Source of the DNA: Chryseobacterium lactis
GTDB taxonomy: Bacteria > Bacteroidota > Bacteroidia > Flavobacteriales > Weeksellaceae
Direction of reading: 5' to 3'
DNA: 64,000 bases
Assembly: GCF_003815875.1 (NCBI RefSeq)
Contig: NZ_CP033924.1
Coordinates: 3,100,001 to 3,164,000, forward strand
The translations under genes and the position numbers were made by a program. Position 1 is the stretch's first letter; every line of letters begins with the position of its first letter. The notes beneath the pieces are model-generated. The model searched no databases. It was not told the DNA's origin and worked only from the letters and a program-made list of their open reading frames with translations. Below, in pieces: positions 50,711-59,760 of this stretch.

Positions 50711-50745
50711 AAAAGGCGATTTCAATATTTGAAACCGCCTTTTTA
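50711..50745. terminator. bidirectional terminator
   Basis: AAAAGGCGATTTC / GAAACCGCCTTTTT stem (one mismatch) with T run, between the convergent ABM gene and the HmuY-like T9SS gene. Confidence 0.85.
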
Positions 50746-50780
50746 TTAGAAAAAATAGAAAGTATTAAAATAAAAGTTTT

Positions 50781-52073
50781 TTATTTTACGATAAGCTTTT
50801 TCGTTTCCGTATTGCCTCCGTAAGTAATTTTTACCAGATAGTTTCCTGCAGAAAGATGAGATAAATTCATATCCTGCTTGTAGAAACCTGCCTGATTGGT
50901 TAGTTCTGCCGTATATACCTTTTTCCCGGTAAGATCGTAGACTTCTACACTGCCTTTGTTGCCTGTTTTCTCTTTAATATCGAAAAGAACAGTAACCTTT
51001 TTGTCAGCTGTTGTCGGGTTAGGATAAATACCAAATGATGCCTTTTTGCCAACTTCAGTAGTTCCCAAAGTTTCAGTAATTTTTTTGTATTTGAAGTACA
51101 TATTTCCAGTCGTTGCTCCACCATTGGTTGTAAAGTACATTCTGTAATAGTCATTTCCTTTTTTAATGTAATAAACTACATCATTTTTAACAGTTCCGAT
51201 ACCTTTCCATGAATGACCAATTGTAGTAATATTGGATGAAAATGCTGTACTGGCAGGTACTGAGCTACTAGCCGTTTCCTGAGTTTCAGGCTGTACCATT
51301 GCTACTTTGATGTTCGGACTTTGGATTGCTCCCGACAGAGGATACATCTGAAGGCCCATATAGAAAGTGTAGTATTTGGTGAACATTAGATCCCATGCTG
51401 TTTTTGAGGGTTCCAGGTTAGGAACTTTTGCTCCGGTGTCAAATGAAAAATAGTTAAAGAAAGAATCATCACTTCCGTTAGCTATCGTTCTGGTTTCCGT
51501 TGGATCCCATGTTGTACCATTCCATTTTGAATATTTAAAAGTATATCCTGCAAACGCATCCTGGATTGCAAATTTAACGTACGTCCCATTAGCGTATTTC
51601 AAAACAAAAATCGCTTTTCCGTCCACATGGTGTGTTAGCCCATTATAAGTTCCCCATCCTGTAGAAGGAAGATTAGGATTAGGCGAAGTGACAGGTCCCT
51701 GTTCAAAAGCTCCCTGCGTCCAGTCTGTTGTCTGGTCAGGATTGTAAAGAGGTTCTCCCCATGATGCTTCATTGCTGATGCTGATATTATCCCAGTCTGC
51801 TAAATTTGTCGATGCAGTATACACTTCAATATCTTTCGCATCGTTAATTCTTGTTCCTGTTGAGTAATTTGAATTTCTGAAGAATGCAACATCCCATGTA
51901 TTGGCAGGCTGTGAAATCATATTTCCATCTGCCATGTTAACAAATACACGGTTTTGGTATCCTGATCCCATCGACATGTTCACCTGCGTGTATCCTAATG
52001 CATCTGTTTGCGCAATAACGGTCTGTTGAACGGTAAGAGCAAGCATTGAAGCCAATAATAGTTTTGTTTTCAT
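50781..52073 (-). CDS. HmuY-like T9SS-secreted protein (possible hemophore)
   Basis: 430 residues. Signal peptide (LLLASMLALTVQQTVIAQ), then a body resembling HmuY-type heme-binding proteins: VFVNMADGNMISQPANTWDVAFFRN is close in pattern to VWIDLSDYQNRSINKRTDWDLGFY in the lipoprotein HmuY at 55282. A second such module begins near VPNLEPSKTAWDLMFTKYYTFYMG. The last ~75 residues, from SFGIYPNPTTADKKVTVLF, are a T9SS type A tail. Two Fur-like boxes sit in the promoter. A secreted heme scavenger feeding the receptor at 53160 is the likeliest role, inferred and not shown. Confidence 0.75.
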   Translation of the reverse strand: MKTKLLLASMLALTVQQTVIAQTDALGYTQVNMSMGSGYQNRVFVNMADGNMISQPANTWDVAFFRNSNYSTGTRINDAKDIEVYTASTNLADWDNISISNEASWGEPLYNPDQTTDWTQGAFEQGPVTSPNPNLPSTGWGTYNGLTHHVDGKAIFVLKYANGTYVKFAIQDAFAGYTFKYSKWNGTTWDPTETRTIANGSDDSFFNYFSFDTGAKVPNLEPSKTAWDLMFTKYYTFYMGLQMYPLSGAIQSPNIKVAMVQPETQETASSSVPASTAFSSNITTIGHSWKGIGTVKNDVVYYIKKGNDYYRMYFTTNGGATTGNMYFKYKKITETLGTTEVGKKASFGIYPNPTTADKKVTVLFDIKEKTGNKGSVEVYDLTGKKVYTAELTNQAGFYKQDMNLSHLSAGNYLVKITYGGNTETKKLIVK

Positions 52074-52091
52074 AAATTATTTTTTAGATCC

Positions 52092-52146
52092 TTATTTAGA
52101 ATTGTTCTACAAAAGTATATAATTATTTTTAATCATTCTAAATAAA
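52092..52146 (-). promoter_or_regulatory. paired Fur-like boxes before the HmuY-like T9SS gene
   Basis: Box A (52092-52114) contains ATTTAGAATTGTTCTACAA and box B (52123-52146) contains TTTTTAATCATTCTAAAT, each a degenerate half-matching form of ATTTAGAAT-n-ATTCTAAAT. Their starts are 31 bp apart, the same spacing as at 53074-53128. A minus-strand -7 box, TACTTTTG, lies at 52110-52117, between and within the boxes. Confidence 0.7.
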
Positions 52147-52195
52147 AACATGATTTTTATCGTGTTTATAAATTAAAATCACGATTAATACAATA

Positions 52196-52230
52196 TAAAA
52201 AGCCGATAGGAAAGGACCTACCGGCTTTTT
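52196..52230. terminator. terminator of the gene at 52257
   Basis: AAAAAGCCGATAGG / CCTACCGGCTTTTT stem with one G-T pair and loop AAAGGA. It follows the stop of the minus-strand gene at 52257. Confidence 0.85.
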
Positions 52231-52256
52231 GTATATAAATAAAAGTCTGATGTATC

Positions 52257-53063
52257 TTATTTTTTAACGAATTTTGATTGAACGGTTTTGCCATCCGTAG
52301 TTTCAATATTCAAAAAATAAACCCCTGTCTGAAGAGAACTGATGTCAAATTGCTGCCCGTTTAATTTACCTTCAGCTACTTTTTGTCCTGAAGCAGAATA
52401 TACTTGAATTGCTTTAGGATCTTTTTTCGCTACAAATGTCAAAGCAGTTTGGTTGGCATTGATGGCGAATTTTATCTGATCTGCTGATTTGCGGGAATCT
52501 GTAACGCCTAATGAAGCCGTTGTCTTATATTGTACATTATCAATCTGGATGGCAACGTGCGTTGCAGTAGGGGTAAATTTAAAAACAAGATAAGAACCTG
52601 TGGAAGAAGGGATATCTACGCTTATGTTTTGAATTGTTCCGATAGTAGCTACAGTAATAGGACTTCCAACAGGAACAAATGTAGACATGTCCGAAGGATT
52701 TGATGCTACTCCAATCTGAATGTTACCAGGGCCAGGAGACGGTGATACCAGTGTTGTATCAAACGTTAATGTTTTGTTTCCAGTTGGAGTTTCAATCTGC
52801 GGAGTGATCAGATATGAAGAACTACTGGCGTTATTACCTGCATAAGACTGTATAAATCTGTTAGAATCTCCTGCAACAATCATTCTTGGAGGAACAGGAG
52901 GAAACTCTCCGGTTATAGGGGCTACAATAGCAGACCATCCAAACTGAGGAAACGTAGTATTTCCTGCAGTGAAGTTATCAAAATTTTCATTAATGCTCGC
53001 AACCTGAGCATTCGCAGTGAAAGCTGTAAAAAGTAAAGCTCCAAAGAATAGTTTTAGTTTCAT
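52257..53063 (-). CDS. T9SS-secreted protein with choice-of-anchor-J-like domain
   Basis: 268 residues. Signal peptide (LKLFFGALLFTAFTANAQ); a beta-sandwich of the cleaved-adhesin/choice-of-anchor-J type at ~20-185 (INENFDNFTAGNTTFPQFGWSA, RFIQSYAGNNASSSSYLITPQIETPTG, YLVFKFTPTATHVAIQIDNVQY); and a T9SS type A tail at ~205-268 (AIQVYSASGQKVAEGKLNG, LQTGVYFLNIETTDGK). The adhesin-type domain occurs in hemagglutinin/gingipain proteins of Porphyromonas. It is divergent from the TonB receptor and shares its Fur-like region, so it should be made under iron shortage. Confidence 0.8.
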   Translation of the reverse strand: MKLKLFFGALLFTAFTANAQVASINENFDNFTAGNTTFPQFGWSAIVAPITGEFPPVPPRMIVAGDSNRFIQSYAGNNASSSSYLITPQIETPTGNKTLTFDTTLVSPSPGPGNIQIGVASNPSDMSTFVPVGSPITVATIGTIQNISVDIPSSTGSYLVFKFTPTATHVAIQIDNVQYKTTASLGVTDSRKSADQIKFAINANQTALTFVAKKDPKAIQVYSASGQKVAEGKLNGQQFDISSLQTGVYFLNIETTDGKTVQSKFVKK

Positions 53064-53073
53064 AACTTTATTT

Positions 53074-53140
53074 TTATTTAGAATTATTCCACAAAAATAT
53101 ACATTTATTTTTAATGATTCTAAATAAAGTTTTATATTTG
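53074..53140. promoter_or_regulatory. divergent Fur-controlled promoter of the heme locus
   Basis: Box A' (53074-53096, ATTTAGAATTATTCCACAA) and box B' (53105-53128, TTTTTAATGATTCTAAAT) have the same 31-bp spacing as the pair at 52092. Rightward, TATATTTG (53133-53140) is a perfect -7 box for the receptor operon, just after box B'. Leftward, TATTTTTG on the minus strand (53092-53099) serves the T9SS gene and touches box A'. Both promoters should be shut when Fur holds iron. Confidence 0.75.
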
Positions 53141-53159
53141 TCGAAAATTTGTACCTCCT

Positions 53160-55268
53160 ATGAAGAAGAAAGTGCTTTCCGTTCTATCATTATCCGTGGC
53201 TTTCTGGATGAATGCACAAGAAAAGGATTCTCTTAGTCAAAAGAAAATTGAAGAAGTTGTCATTACAGGACAGTATACTCAACAGTCAGTTAATAAATCC
53301 ATCTATAAAGTTGATGTCATTGATGCCCAGCAGATCAAAAACATGGCAGCTACCAACGTAGCAGATGTTTTGAATCAAAGCCTTAATATTCAGGTTACGC
53401 CAGATACCCGATCGGGAAATTCAACCGCTAATATCATGGGACTTGACGGGAATTATGTAAAAATCCTTATTGATAATATTCCGGTAGTAGGAGACACAGG
53501 ATTAGGAAGTAATATTGACCTTACCAAAATTTCTTTAAACAATATCGAAAGAATAGAAATTGTAAAAGGAAGTATGGGAGTGGAGTATGGTAACGGAGCC
53601 GTAGCCGGTGTTATCAATATTATTACAAGAAAAAATACTTCTAAGAAAATAAGTGTACGAGGTAGCCTTCAGGAAGAAACCGTAAGAGATAATTATGATC
53701 TTAAAAAGAGAGGAAAGGGAAGACACATCCAAAATCTAAATGTAGATTATAATATCGACAACAACTGGTTTGCCAATATCAGTTTTAATCATAACCAGTT
53801 TATGGGCTATGAGGGCGAGAGCAAAGGATATAAATATTTCGGACAAGATAATAAAAGAGGGTACGAATGGAATCCGAAAGACCAGTTTGATACTTCAGCA
53901 TTAGTTCGATACACGAAAAATAAAACAACGTTTTACTATAAATTGTCTTACCTGTACGAAAATTTCAATTTCTACAATCCTGAAGTAAGCAGAAATCCGC
54001 TTAATGACGGAATGGGTGGAGTTGCCTACGAAAGCAGGGATCGTGAGTATAATACCAATCGTTGGATTCATCAGTTTAATATTCAGACCAACTTCGGACA
54101 TGTCCGTTATATGGGAGATTTTTCATACCAGAATCAGGATAGAAAATACTTTGATTACAACTATGATATCCCCAACAGAAATACAAAAAGCAAACAAGAA
54201 GAGAAATCTTATTATAAAACAGATGTAATTTATTCAAGAGGGATGTTCAGTAATTTCCTGGACAACAAAACTTTTGATTTCCAGTTAGGATATGAATTAG
54301 ATTATACCAATGGTTATGCCGCTCTGATCGCCGGTGATTTCTTCGGAGAAGCTGTGAAAAGAAAGATTTTCACCTACTCCAATTTCCTTTCTGCCGAATG
54401 GAATATTTCAGATAAGCTTTCCGTGAGACCGGGAGTACGACTTTCCCTGAGCGAAAACTTTAATGATCAATATAATTACTCTGTTTCTGCAAGATATAAA
54501 ACTTCAGAAAATTCAAACCTCAGAACCGTTGTCGGAACGGCAAACCGATTCCCAAAATACGACGAGCTCTATACTTATTTTGTTAACCTTAATCACGATG
54601 TACAGGGAAATCCGGATTTAAAACCGGAGAAAGGTTTCTCTGCAGGATTATTCTGGGATCAGAATTTTAACGTAGGAACCAACGGTTGGAGAATCGCTTA
54701 TAATATAGATGCTTTATATCTTGACGTAAAAGATCGGATAGACATGGTGGTGATAAAGGAACCTTCTACTTATAAATATATGAATATCAATAAGTACAGG
54801 AATATGTTGCTATCTGCCAATGTAGATTTTAGAAAAGATCAGTTTGCATTATCTCTCAGGGGATCTGTAAACGGAACTTCTGTATCCATGAATACTTTAA
54901 ATTCTTCTTCACCTACAGACTTCCAGTATCTGGTACAGGCAGGAGCTTCGGCAACTTACAAACTTAAAAATACAGATACCAATTTTTCACTCTACTACAA
55001 GTTTACAGGACCGGATAGAATTTATGTAGCAGATGGTACTAACGGCTTCCGCCTTGGAAAAGTAGACAGCTTCCATATGATGGACTTCATCGTAAGCCAA
55101 CCTTTCTGGAACAATCATTTTGAAATTGCTGCCGGAGTGAAAAATATATTTGATGTGACCAGATTAAACTCAAGCGCTACGGCAACTTCAGCTCATAACG
55201 GAGCATCAGGTACCGTGAATTTATATTATGGCAGAAGTTATTTTGCCCGATTAATGTTTCAATTTTAA
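53160..55268 (+). CDS. hmuR: TonB-dependent heme receptor (HmuR-like)
   Basis: 702-residue outer-membrane receptor. Signal peptide ~1-19; a TonB-box-like region and plug domain ~30-150 (IEEVVITGQYTQQSVNKSIYKVDVIDAQQIKNM, GLDGNYVKILIDNIPVVGDTG, NIERIEIVKGSMGVEYGNGAVAGVINII); then a 22-strand barrel ending in the aromatic SYFARLMFQF. It imports its ligand with energy from TonB. The heme assignment rests on the operon: hmuY, hmuTUV and hmuS follow within a few bases of each other. A Fur-like promoter precedes it. Confidence 0.9.
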   Translation: MKKKVLSVLSLSVAFWMNAQEKDSLSQKKIEEVVITGQYTQQSVNKSIYKVDVIDAQQIKNMAATNVADVLNQSLNIQVTPDTRSGNSTANIMGLDGNYVKILIDNIPVVGDTGLGSNIDLTKISLNNIERIEIVKGSMGVEYGNGAVAGVINIITRKNTSKKISVRGSLQEETVRDNYDLKKRGKGRHIQNLNVDYNIDNNWFANISFNHNQFMGYEGESKGYKYFGQDNKRGYEWNPKDQFDTSALVRYTKNKTTFYYKLSYLYENFNFYNPEVSRNPLNDGMGGVAYESRDREYNTNRWIHQFNIQTNFGHVRYMGDFSYQNQDRKYFDYNYDIPNRNTKSKQEEKSYYKTDVIYSRGMFSNFLDNKTFDFQLGYELDYTNGYAALIAGDFFGEAVKRKIFTYSNFLSAEWNISDKLSVRPGVRLSLSENFNDQYNYSVSARYKTSENSNLRTVVGTANRFPKYDELYTYFVNLNHDVQGNPDLKPEKGFSAGLFWDQNFNVGTNGWRIAYNIDALYLDVKDRIDMVVIKEPSTYKYMNINKYRNMLLSANVDFRKDQFALSLRGSVNGTSVSMNTLNSSSPTDFQYLVQAGASATYKLKNTDTNFSLYYKFTGPDRIYVADGTNGFRLGKVDSFHMMDFIVSQPFWNNHFEIAAGVKNIFDVTRLNSSATATSAHNGASGTVNLYYGRSYFARLMFQF

Positions 55269-55281
55269 ATAAGCTACTATT

Positions 55282-56397
55282 ATGAAGTATTTAAAAATAT
55301 TTTCTATTCTTTCCGTTATGGTTGCCACTCAGTCTTGTCTTTCTGCTGACGAGGATCCGGTGTCAGTTCCTCCGATGACAGGATCTGAAGTGAATGTTGA
55401 AGTGGGAGGACCTACAGAACCTAACCAGGTGTGGATTGATCTAAGCGACTATCAAAACAGAAGCATCAACAAAAGAACCGATTGGGATCTTGGTTTCTAT
55501 ACAGGAGAAGAATTCAGAGTAATTATGAATGGCTCCCTGGCAATGACCGTGATTAAAATACCCAATGCTACAGATATCAGTAAAGTAAAGGAAGCAGATG
55601 TACAAAATCTGAAAGACATTGCTCAGGTGGGAACATTTGATGCTGAAAATATGAAGTATATCGATAATCCGAATGGTAATTTTTTAACTCAGACATCGGG
55701 AATTGCTGCCATAAAGGAAAATGACGCAGAAAATCCTATTTACCTGGTTAATTTGGGAAGAGAAATACCTTCTTCATCTAATATCGGAGCGGGTTCAGTT
55801 TCATTGTCCGGAGACCCGAGAGGATGGAAAAAAATGCAGATTCTAAGAGCACAGAACGGTTACAAAATCCGTTATGCAGACCTGAATGCAGATGCTGCCA
55901 ATATCAAAGAATACGTTATTACGAAAGATACAGAATATAATTTTTCATTCTTCAACTTAAAAACAGGTTCACCGATAAAAATTCAACCTAAAAAGAAAAA
56001 TTGGGATCTTGCATTTACAACATTTACCAACGAGGTGTTTATATCGCCTACGAACAGTGCAGGAAGCTATTTTTATGCTGATTTTATAACGACCAATACG
56101 CTAAGTGGCGTGGGAGCATATCAGGTAAATGTTACAGGAAGTCTGGATCAGGCTTACAATGCTTTTAAATTAAAGGATGTTGATGCCACTAAATTCGTTT
56201 TCAACGACCACCGGGCGATTGGTGATAAATGGAGAACAACAACCGGAACTCCGGCAAATCCTATCCCATTTGTATATTCAGACCGCTTTTTTGTATTAAA
56301 AGATGCGGAAGGTTTTTACTTTAAGCTGAGGTTTAATAGAATGAAGGATGAAAAAGGAAACCGTGGTTATTCCAATTTTGAATTTGAACCTTTATAA
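55282..56397 (+). CDS. hmuY: HmuY family heme-binding lipoprotein
   Basis: 371 residues. The lipoprotein signal ends at FSILSVMVATQSC. HmuY-type motifs: VWIDLSDYQNRSINKRTDWDLGFYTGEEFRVIMNG and, near the middle, PKKKNWDLAFTTFTNE, which match the WD-L-F strand pairs of Porphyromonas HmuY. HmuY takes heme from host proteins and hands it to the receptor HmuR. It starts 13 bp after the receptor gene. Heme-ligand histidines like those of P. gingivalis cannot be placed with confidence. Confidence 0.87.
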   Translation: MKYLKIFSILSVMVATQSCLSADEDPVSVPPMTGSEVNVEVGGPTEPNQVWIDLSDYQNRSINKRTDWDLGFYTGEEFRVIMNGSLAMTVIKIPNATDISKVKEADVQNLKDIAQVGTFDAENMKYIDNPNGNFLTQTSGIAAIKENDAENPIYLVNLGREIPSSSNIGAGSVSLSGDPRGWKKMQILRAQNGYKIRYADLNADAANIKEYVITKDTEYNFSFFNLKTGSPIKIQPKKKNWDLAFTTFTNEVFISPTNSAGSYFYADFITTNTLSGVGAYQVNVTGSLDQAYNAFKLKDVDATKFVFNDHRAIGDKWRTTTGTPANPIPFVYSDRFFVLKDAEGFYFKLRFNRMKDEKGNRGYSNFEFEPL

Positions 56398-56428
56398 TAA
56401 TCATTACAAATAATCAAATAATAGTATC

Positions 56429-57307
56429 ATGAAAAAATTCATCCTTGCAGCCTCTGTTCTGGTAGCGGTATATTCTTGCAAAAAAGCGGAAGGCTCAGCA
56501 AAAGAAAATACAACGGAAGCCACTTCTGAAGCTCCCAAAACCAATAATAAAATTGTAACATTAAGTGGGGGTATTACAGAAATCGTAAGTGCTTTAGGTC
56601 ACGAAAAAGAAATCGTGGGAACTGACGTTACAAGTACTTATCCTGCTAGCTTAAAAACTACGGCTAAGGATCTTGGACACGTAAGATCAATGACCATTGA
56701 ACCGATTATGGCCGTTAGCCCTACCTTGATTCTTGCTTCTGATAAAGATATTAATCCTGAATTATTAGGGAAAATCAAATCTTCAGGTATTAAAACCGAG
56801 GTTTTCAAACAGGAATATACCGTTGAAGGAACTAAAAAACTAATTGCTGACGTTGCAAAAGCTATCGGAAATACAGATTATCAGAAATTAAATGATAAAA
56901 TCGATGCCGATTTAAAACAAGTGCAGCCCATTGCTAAAAAGCCAAAAGTATTATTCATCTATGCCAGAGGAAATATGCTGATGGTTTCTGGAAAAAATAC
57001 TCCGATGGCTTCCATTATTGAACTTGCCGGTGGAGAAAATGCAGTGAATGATTTCGAAGACTTCAAGCCATTAACTCCGGAAGCGGTTGTAAAAGCTAAT
57101 CCTGATGTATTGTTTTTCTTTGAAACAGGATTGCAGGGAGCAGGAGGAAACGAAGGTGCTCTTAAGATGCCGGGGGTTTCCCAAACCAATGCAGGGAAAA
57201 ATAAGAAAATCATCGCAATGGATGGAGGTTTAATCTCAGGTTTCGGACCGAGATTAGGAGAAGCAGCAGTAGGATTAAATAAACTTTTAATTGAAAACAC
57301 AAAGTAA
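56429..57307 (+). CDS. hmuT: heme ABC transporter substrate-binding lipoprotein
   Basis: 292 residues. The signal ends with VLVAVYSC, so it is lipid-anchored in the periplasm. A class III periplasmic-binding fold (Peripla_BP_2) covers ~42-290: IVTLSGGITEIVSALGHEKEIVGTD, LGHVRSMTIEPIMAVSPTLILA, VLFIYARGNMLMVSGKNTPMASIIELAGGENAV, and TPEAVVKANPDVLFFFETGL. It carries heme from the outer-membrane receptor to the permease. The start of the next gene overlaps its end by 17 bp, so the two are translationally coupled. Confidence 0.92.
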   Translation: MKKFILAASVLVAVYSCKKAEGSAKENTTEATSEAPKTNNKIVTLSGGITEIVSALGHEKEIVGTDVTSTYPASLKTTAKDLGHVRSMTIEPIMAVSPTLILASDKDINPELLGKIKSSGIKTEVFKQEYTVEGTKKLIADVAKAIGNTDYQKLNDKIDADLKQVQPIAKKPKVLFIYARGNMLMVSGKNTPMASIIELAGGENAVNDFEDFKPLTPEAVVKANPDVLFFFETGLQGAGGNEGALKMPGVSQTNAGKNKKIIAMDGGLISGFGPRLGEAAVGLNKLLIENTK

Positions 57308-58331
57308 ACTATACTTTTATCTTATAATAAGTGCCATAGTGCTGGGTATCCTGGCAATTGTGGCACTTTATATCGGCGTCTATGATTTTAACGGAGAGTC
57401 GCCGTTCAGGGTTTTAAGTAAATATATTCAGGGAGATCCAAGCTTGTCGCTAAGTGATAAATATGTAATCTGGGATGTAAGAACTTCCCGAATTATTATG
57501 ACCATTTTGATCGGAAGTATGCTTGCCGTTTCCGGGACAACACTACAGGGATTATTTAAAAATCCTTTAGCTACAGGAGAAGCAATAGGTCTGACATCGG
57601 GAGCTACATTACTTGCAGCATTTGCGATTGTTTTGGGAGGACATTTTAAACAGTATCTTCCTGAAATCGTACAGTTTTCACTGGTAGGTATTTCAGCTTT
57701 TTTAGGGGCTTTGCTGGCGATGATGCTGGTGTACAGAATTTCTACCAGTGCGGGCAAAACAAATGTGGTCATGATGTTGTTAAGCGGTGTAGCTATTACC
57801 TCAATAGGCTTTTCCATTACAGGTTTTCTTATTTATCTTTCTAAAGATGAGCAGTTAAGAGACCTTTCATTCTGGAATATGGGAAGCTTAGCTGCAGCAA
57901 CATGGACGAAAAATATTGTTTTAACATTTGTGATTATCATCTCTTATGCCATTTTACTTCCGAAAGGAAAGGCTTTGAACGCAATGATGCTGGGAGAGAG
58001 AGACGCACAACATCTGGGAATTAATGTGGAAAGATTGAAGAAGCAGATCGTCATTATTACTTCTTTAATGATAGGAACCTGTGTGGCATTTTCGGGGACG
58101 ATTGGTTTTGTAGGGCTTATTGTACCTTATATTTTAAGGCTTTTATTTAAATCGAATTATGTTTTCATATTGCCACTATCTGCCGTGCTGGGAAGTATTT
58201 TACTTTTGATTGCCGATACCATCAGCAGAAGTATTGTAGCACCATCAGAATTGCCAATTGGTATTTTAACCTCTCTTATTGGAGGGCCGATTTTTATTGC
58301 TATTTTAATTAAATTTAAGAAATCTTTGTAA
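57291..58331 (+). CDS. hmuU: heme ABC transporter permease (FecCD family)
   Basis: 346 residues with about ten membrane helices (FecCD/BtuC type). Marks: RTSRIIMTILIGSMLAVSGTTLQGLFKNPLATGEAIGLTSGA, the cytoplasmic coupling loop LGERDAQHLGINVERLKK, and GFVGLIVPYILRLLFKSN. The start is TTG 57291, inside the end of hmuT: the next ATG is about 70 codons on and would remove the first helix. Its stop overlaps the ATG of hmuV by one base (TAATG). Confidence 0.93.
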   Translation: MKTQSKLYFYLIISAIVLGILAIVALYIGVYDFNGESPFRVLSKYIQGDPSLSLSDKYVIWDVRTSRIIMTILIGSMLAVSGTTLQGLFKNPLATGEAIGLTSGATLLAAFAIVLGGHFKQYLPEIVQFSLVGISAFLGALLAMMLVYRISTSAGKTNVVMMLLSGVAITSIGFSITGFLIYLSKDEQLRDLSFWNMGSLAAATWTKNIVLTFVIIISYAILLPKGKALNAMMLGERDAQHLGINVERLKKQIVIITSLMIGTCVAFSGTIGFVGLIVPYILRLLFKSNYVFILPLSAVLGSILLLIADTISRSIVAPSELPIGILTSLIGGPIFIAILIKFKKSL

Positions 58332-59104
58332 TGATAAAAGCACATCAGATTAATTATCTTCACAAGGACTTTAAAATTCTTGATAGTGTTGATGTCTCTT
58401 TGGGTTACGGCGAATTTTTAGCAATCGTTGGTCCCAACGGAGCAGGTAAATCGAGCCTTTTAAGTGTTTTGGCTAATGAAGTGAAAGAGGGAAAACCAAA
58501 AATTATATTTAAAGATAAACCTATCGCAGATTGGGAAGTAAAGGAGTTATCCAGGCACAAATCCAAGTTTTCTCAGCATAATTCCAATGAAATCCCTTTA
58601 CAGGTTAAAGATGTAGTGATGATGGGGAGATATCCTTATTTTGATGCTCAACCCGGTAAAGAAGATCTTGAAGCGATGAATAATATGATGTATGAAACAG
58701 ATATTTTTCATCTTAAAGAAAGAGATTATAATACATTATCCGGAGGTGAAAAACAGAGAGTGCATCTGTCAAGAGTAATGGCTCAATTGCAGAATGAAAT
58801 TGCCCATAAGCTGGTTTTTCTGGATGAACCTTTGAATAATCTGGATATAAAACATCAATATAAAGCTTTGGAAATTATCAAAAATTTCACCAAAAAAGCC
58901 AATAGTGCTATTGTTGTTTTACATGATCTGAACCTTGCTGCACAATTTGCCGATAAGATTTTATTGATGAAATCAGGGAAAGTTTTTTCATATGGCACAC
59001 CACAGGAAGTTTTTACGGCAGAAACGATTAGCAAAGCTTATAATTTTCCCTGTACCATTTGCGACCACCCTATTACCAATAACCCAATGATCATTTTTGG
59101 ATAA
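58331..59104 (+). CDS. hmuV: heme ABC transporter ATP-binding protein
   Basis: 257 residues, the energy unit of the heme importer. Walker A GPNGAGKSS (~36-44), Q-loop SKFSQHN, signature LSGGEKQR, Walker B KLVFLDEPLNNLD and H-loop VVLHDLNLAAQ are all present, in the order and spacing of HmuV/FepC ATPases. Starts in the TAATG overlap with the permease. The methyltransferase gene begins 2 bp after its stop. Confidence 0.94.
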   Translation: MIKAHQINYLHKDFKILDSVDVSLGYGEFLAIVGPNGAGKSSLLSVLANEVKEGKPKIIFKDKPIADWEVKELSRHKSKFSQHNSNEIPLQVKDVVMMGRYPYFDAQPGKEDLEAMNNMMYETDIFHLKERDYNTLSGGEKQRVHLSRVMAQLQNEIAHKLVFLDEPLNNLDIKHQYKALEIIKNFTKKANSAIVVLHDLNLAAQFADKILLMKSGKVFSYGTPQEVFTAETISKAYNFPCTICDHPITNNPMIIFG

Positions 59105-59106
59105 CC

Positions 59107-59757
59107 ATGGAAAAAGAAGAATTAAAAATCCTCGCTCAAAACCTCGCTAATCCTCAGGGAGAAAAAGGGGTAGAAATAGGTGAAATGATGAATGCCACCA
59201 ACATCAGTATGACGTTGGAGAGCATCAAAGCACTTGTGATAGAAGATCATGAGAATATCCTTGAAATAGGACACGGAAATGCAGGTCACCTGAAAAGTAT
59301 TTTCAAGCTGGCCAAAAATCTGAGCTATACAGGGATTGATATTTCTGAAACGATGCACAACGAAGCCAGAAAATTAAATAAAGAATTTGAAAATCACGCA
59401 GATTTTGTGTTGTATGAAGGTAAGAAGCTTCCTTTTGAAGACCGGATTTTTGATAAGATTTTCACTGTTAATACCGTGTACTTCTGGGAAAATCCGGTTG
59501 AGTTTTTAAATGAGATCTACAGAGTACTGAAAGATGACGGAACCTTTGTTCTTACTTTCGGACAGCGCGATTTCATGGAGAAATTGCCCTTTACAGCTTA
59601 CGATTTTACCTTGTACAACAATAATGAAATGGAGGAACTGATTTCCAAAAGTCAATTCAAAAGGATGAAAACTTCTGAAAAGGAAGAAGAAATAAAAAGT
59701 AAAACGGGAGAAGAAACAATACAAAGAATTTATACAATTTTAACCATAAAAAAATAA
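59107..59757 (+). CDS. class I SAM-dependent methyltransferase in the heme operon
   Basis: 216 residues with a Rossmann-type methyltransferase fold. SAM motif I is ILEIGHGNAGHLKSIF (~55-70). The acidic end of strand 2 is YTGIDIS, and the post-motif segments FVLYEGKKLPFEDRIFDKIFTVNTVYFWENPVEFLNEIYRVLKDDGTFVLTFG match the UbiE/methyltransferase-11 group. It lies 2 bp after hmuV and 3 bp before hmuS, firmly inside the heme operon. Its substrate is unknown. It has no radical-SAM cluster motif, so it is not a ChuW-type heme-opening enzyme. Confidence 0.87.
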   Translation: MEKEELKILAQNLANPQGEKGVEIGEMMNATNISMTLESIKALVIEDHENILEIGHGNAGHLKSIFKLAKNLSYTGIDISETMHNEARKLNKEFENHADFVLYEGKKLPFEDRIFDKIFTVNTVYFWENPVEFLNEIYRVLKDDGTFVLTFGQRDFMEKLPFTAYDFTLYNNNEMEELISKSQFKRMKTSEKEEEIKSKTGEETIQRIYTILTIKK

Positions 59758-59760
59758 GTA

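Noticed and set aside
59107..59757. ChuW-type anaerobic heme-degrading enzyme
   Set aside because: Position fits, but there is no CxxxCxxC radical-SAM motif; the fold is a plain class I methyltransferase.
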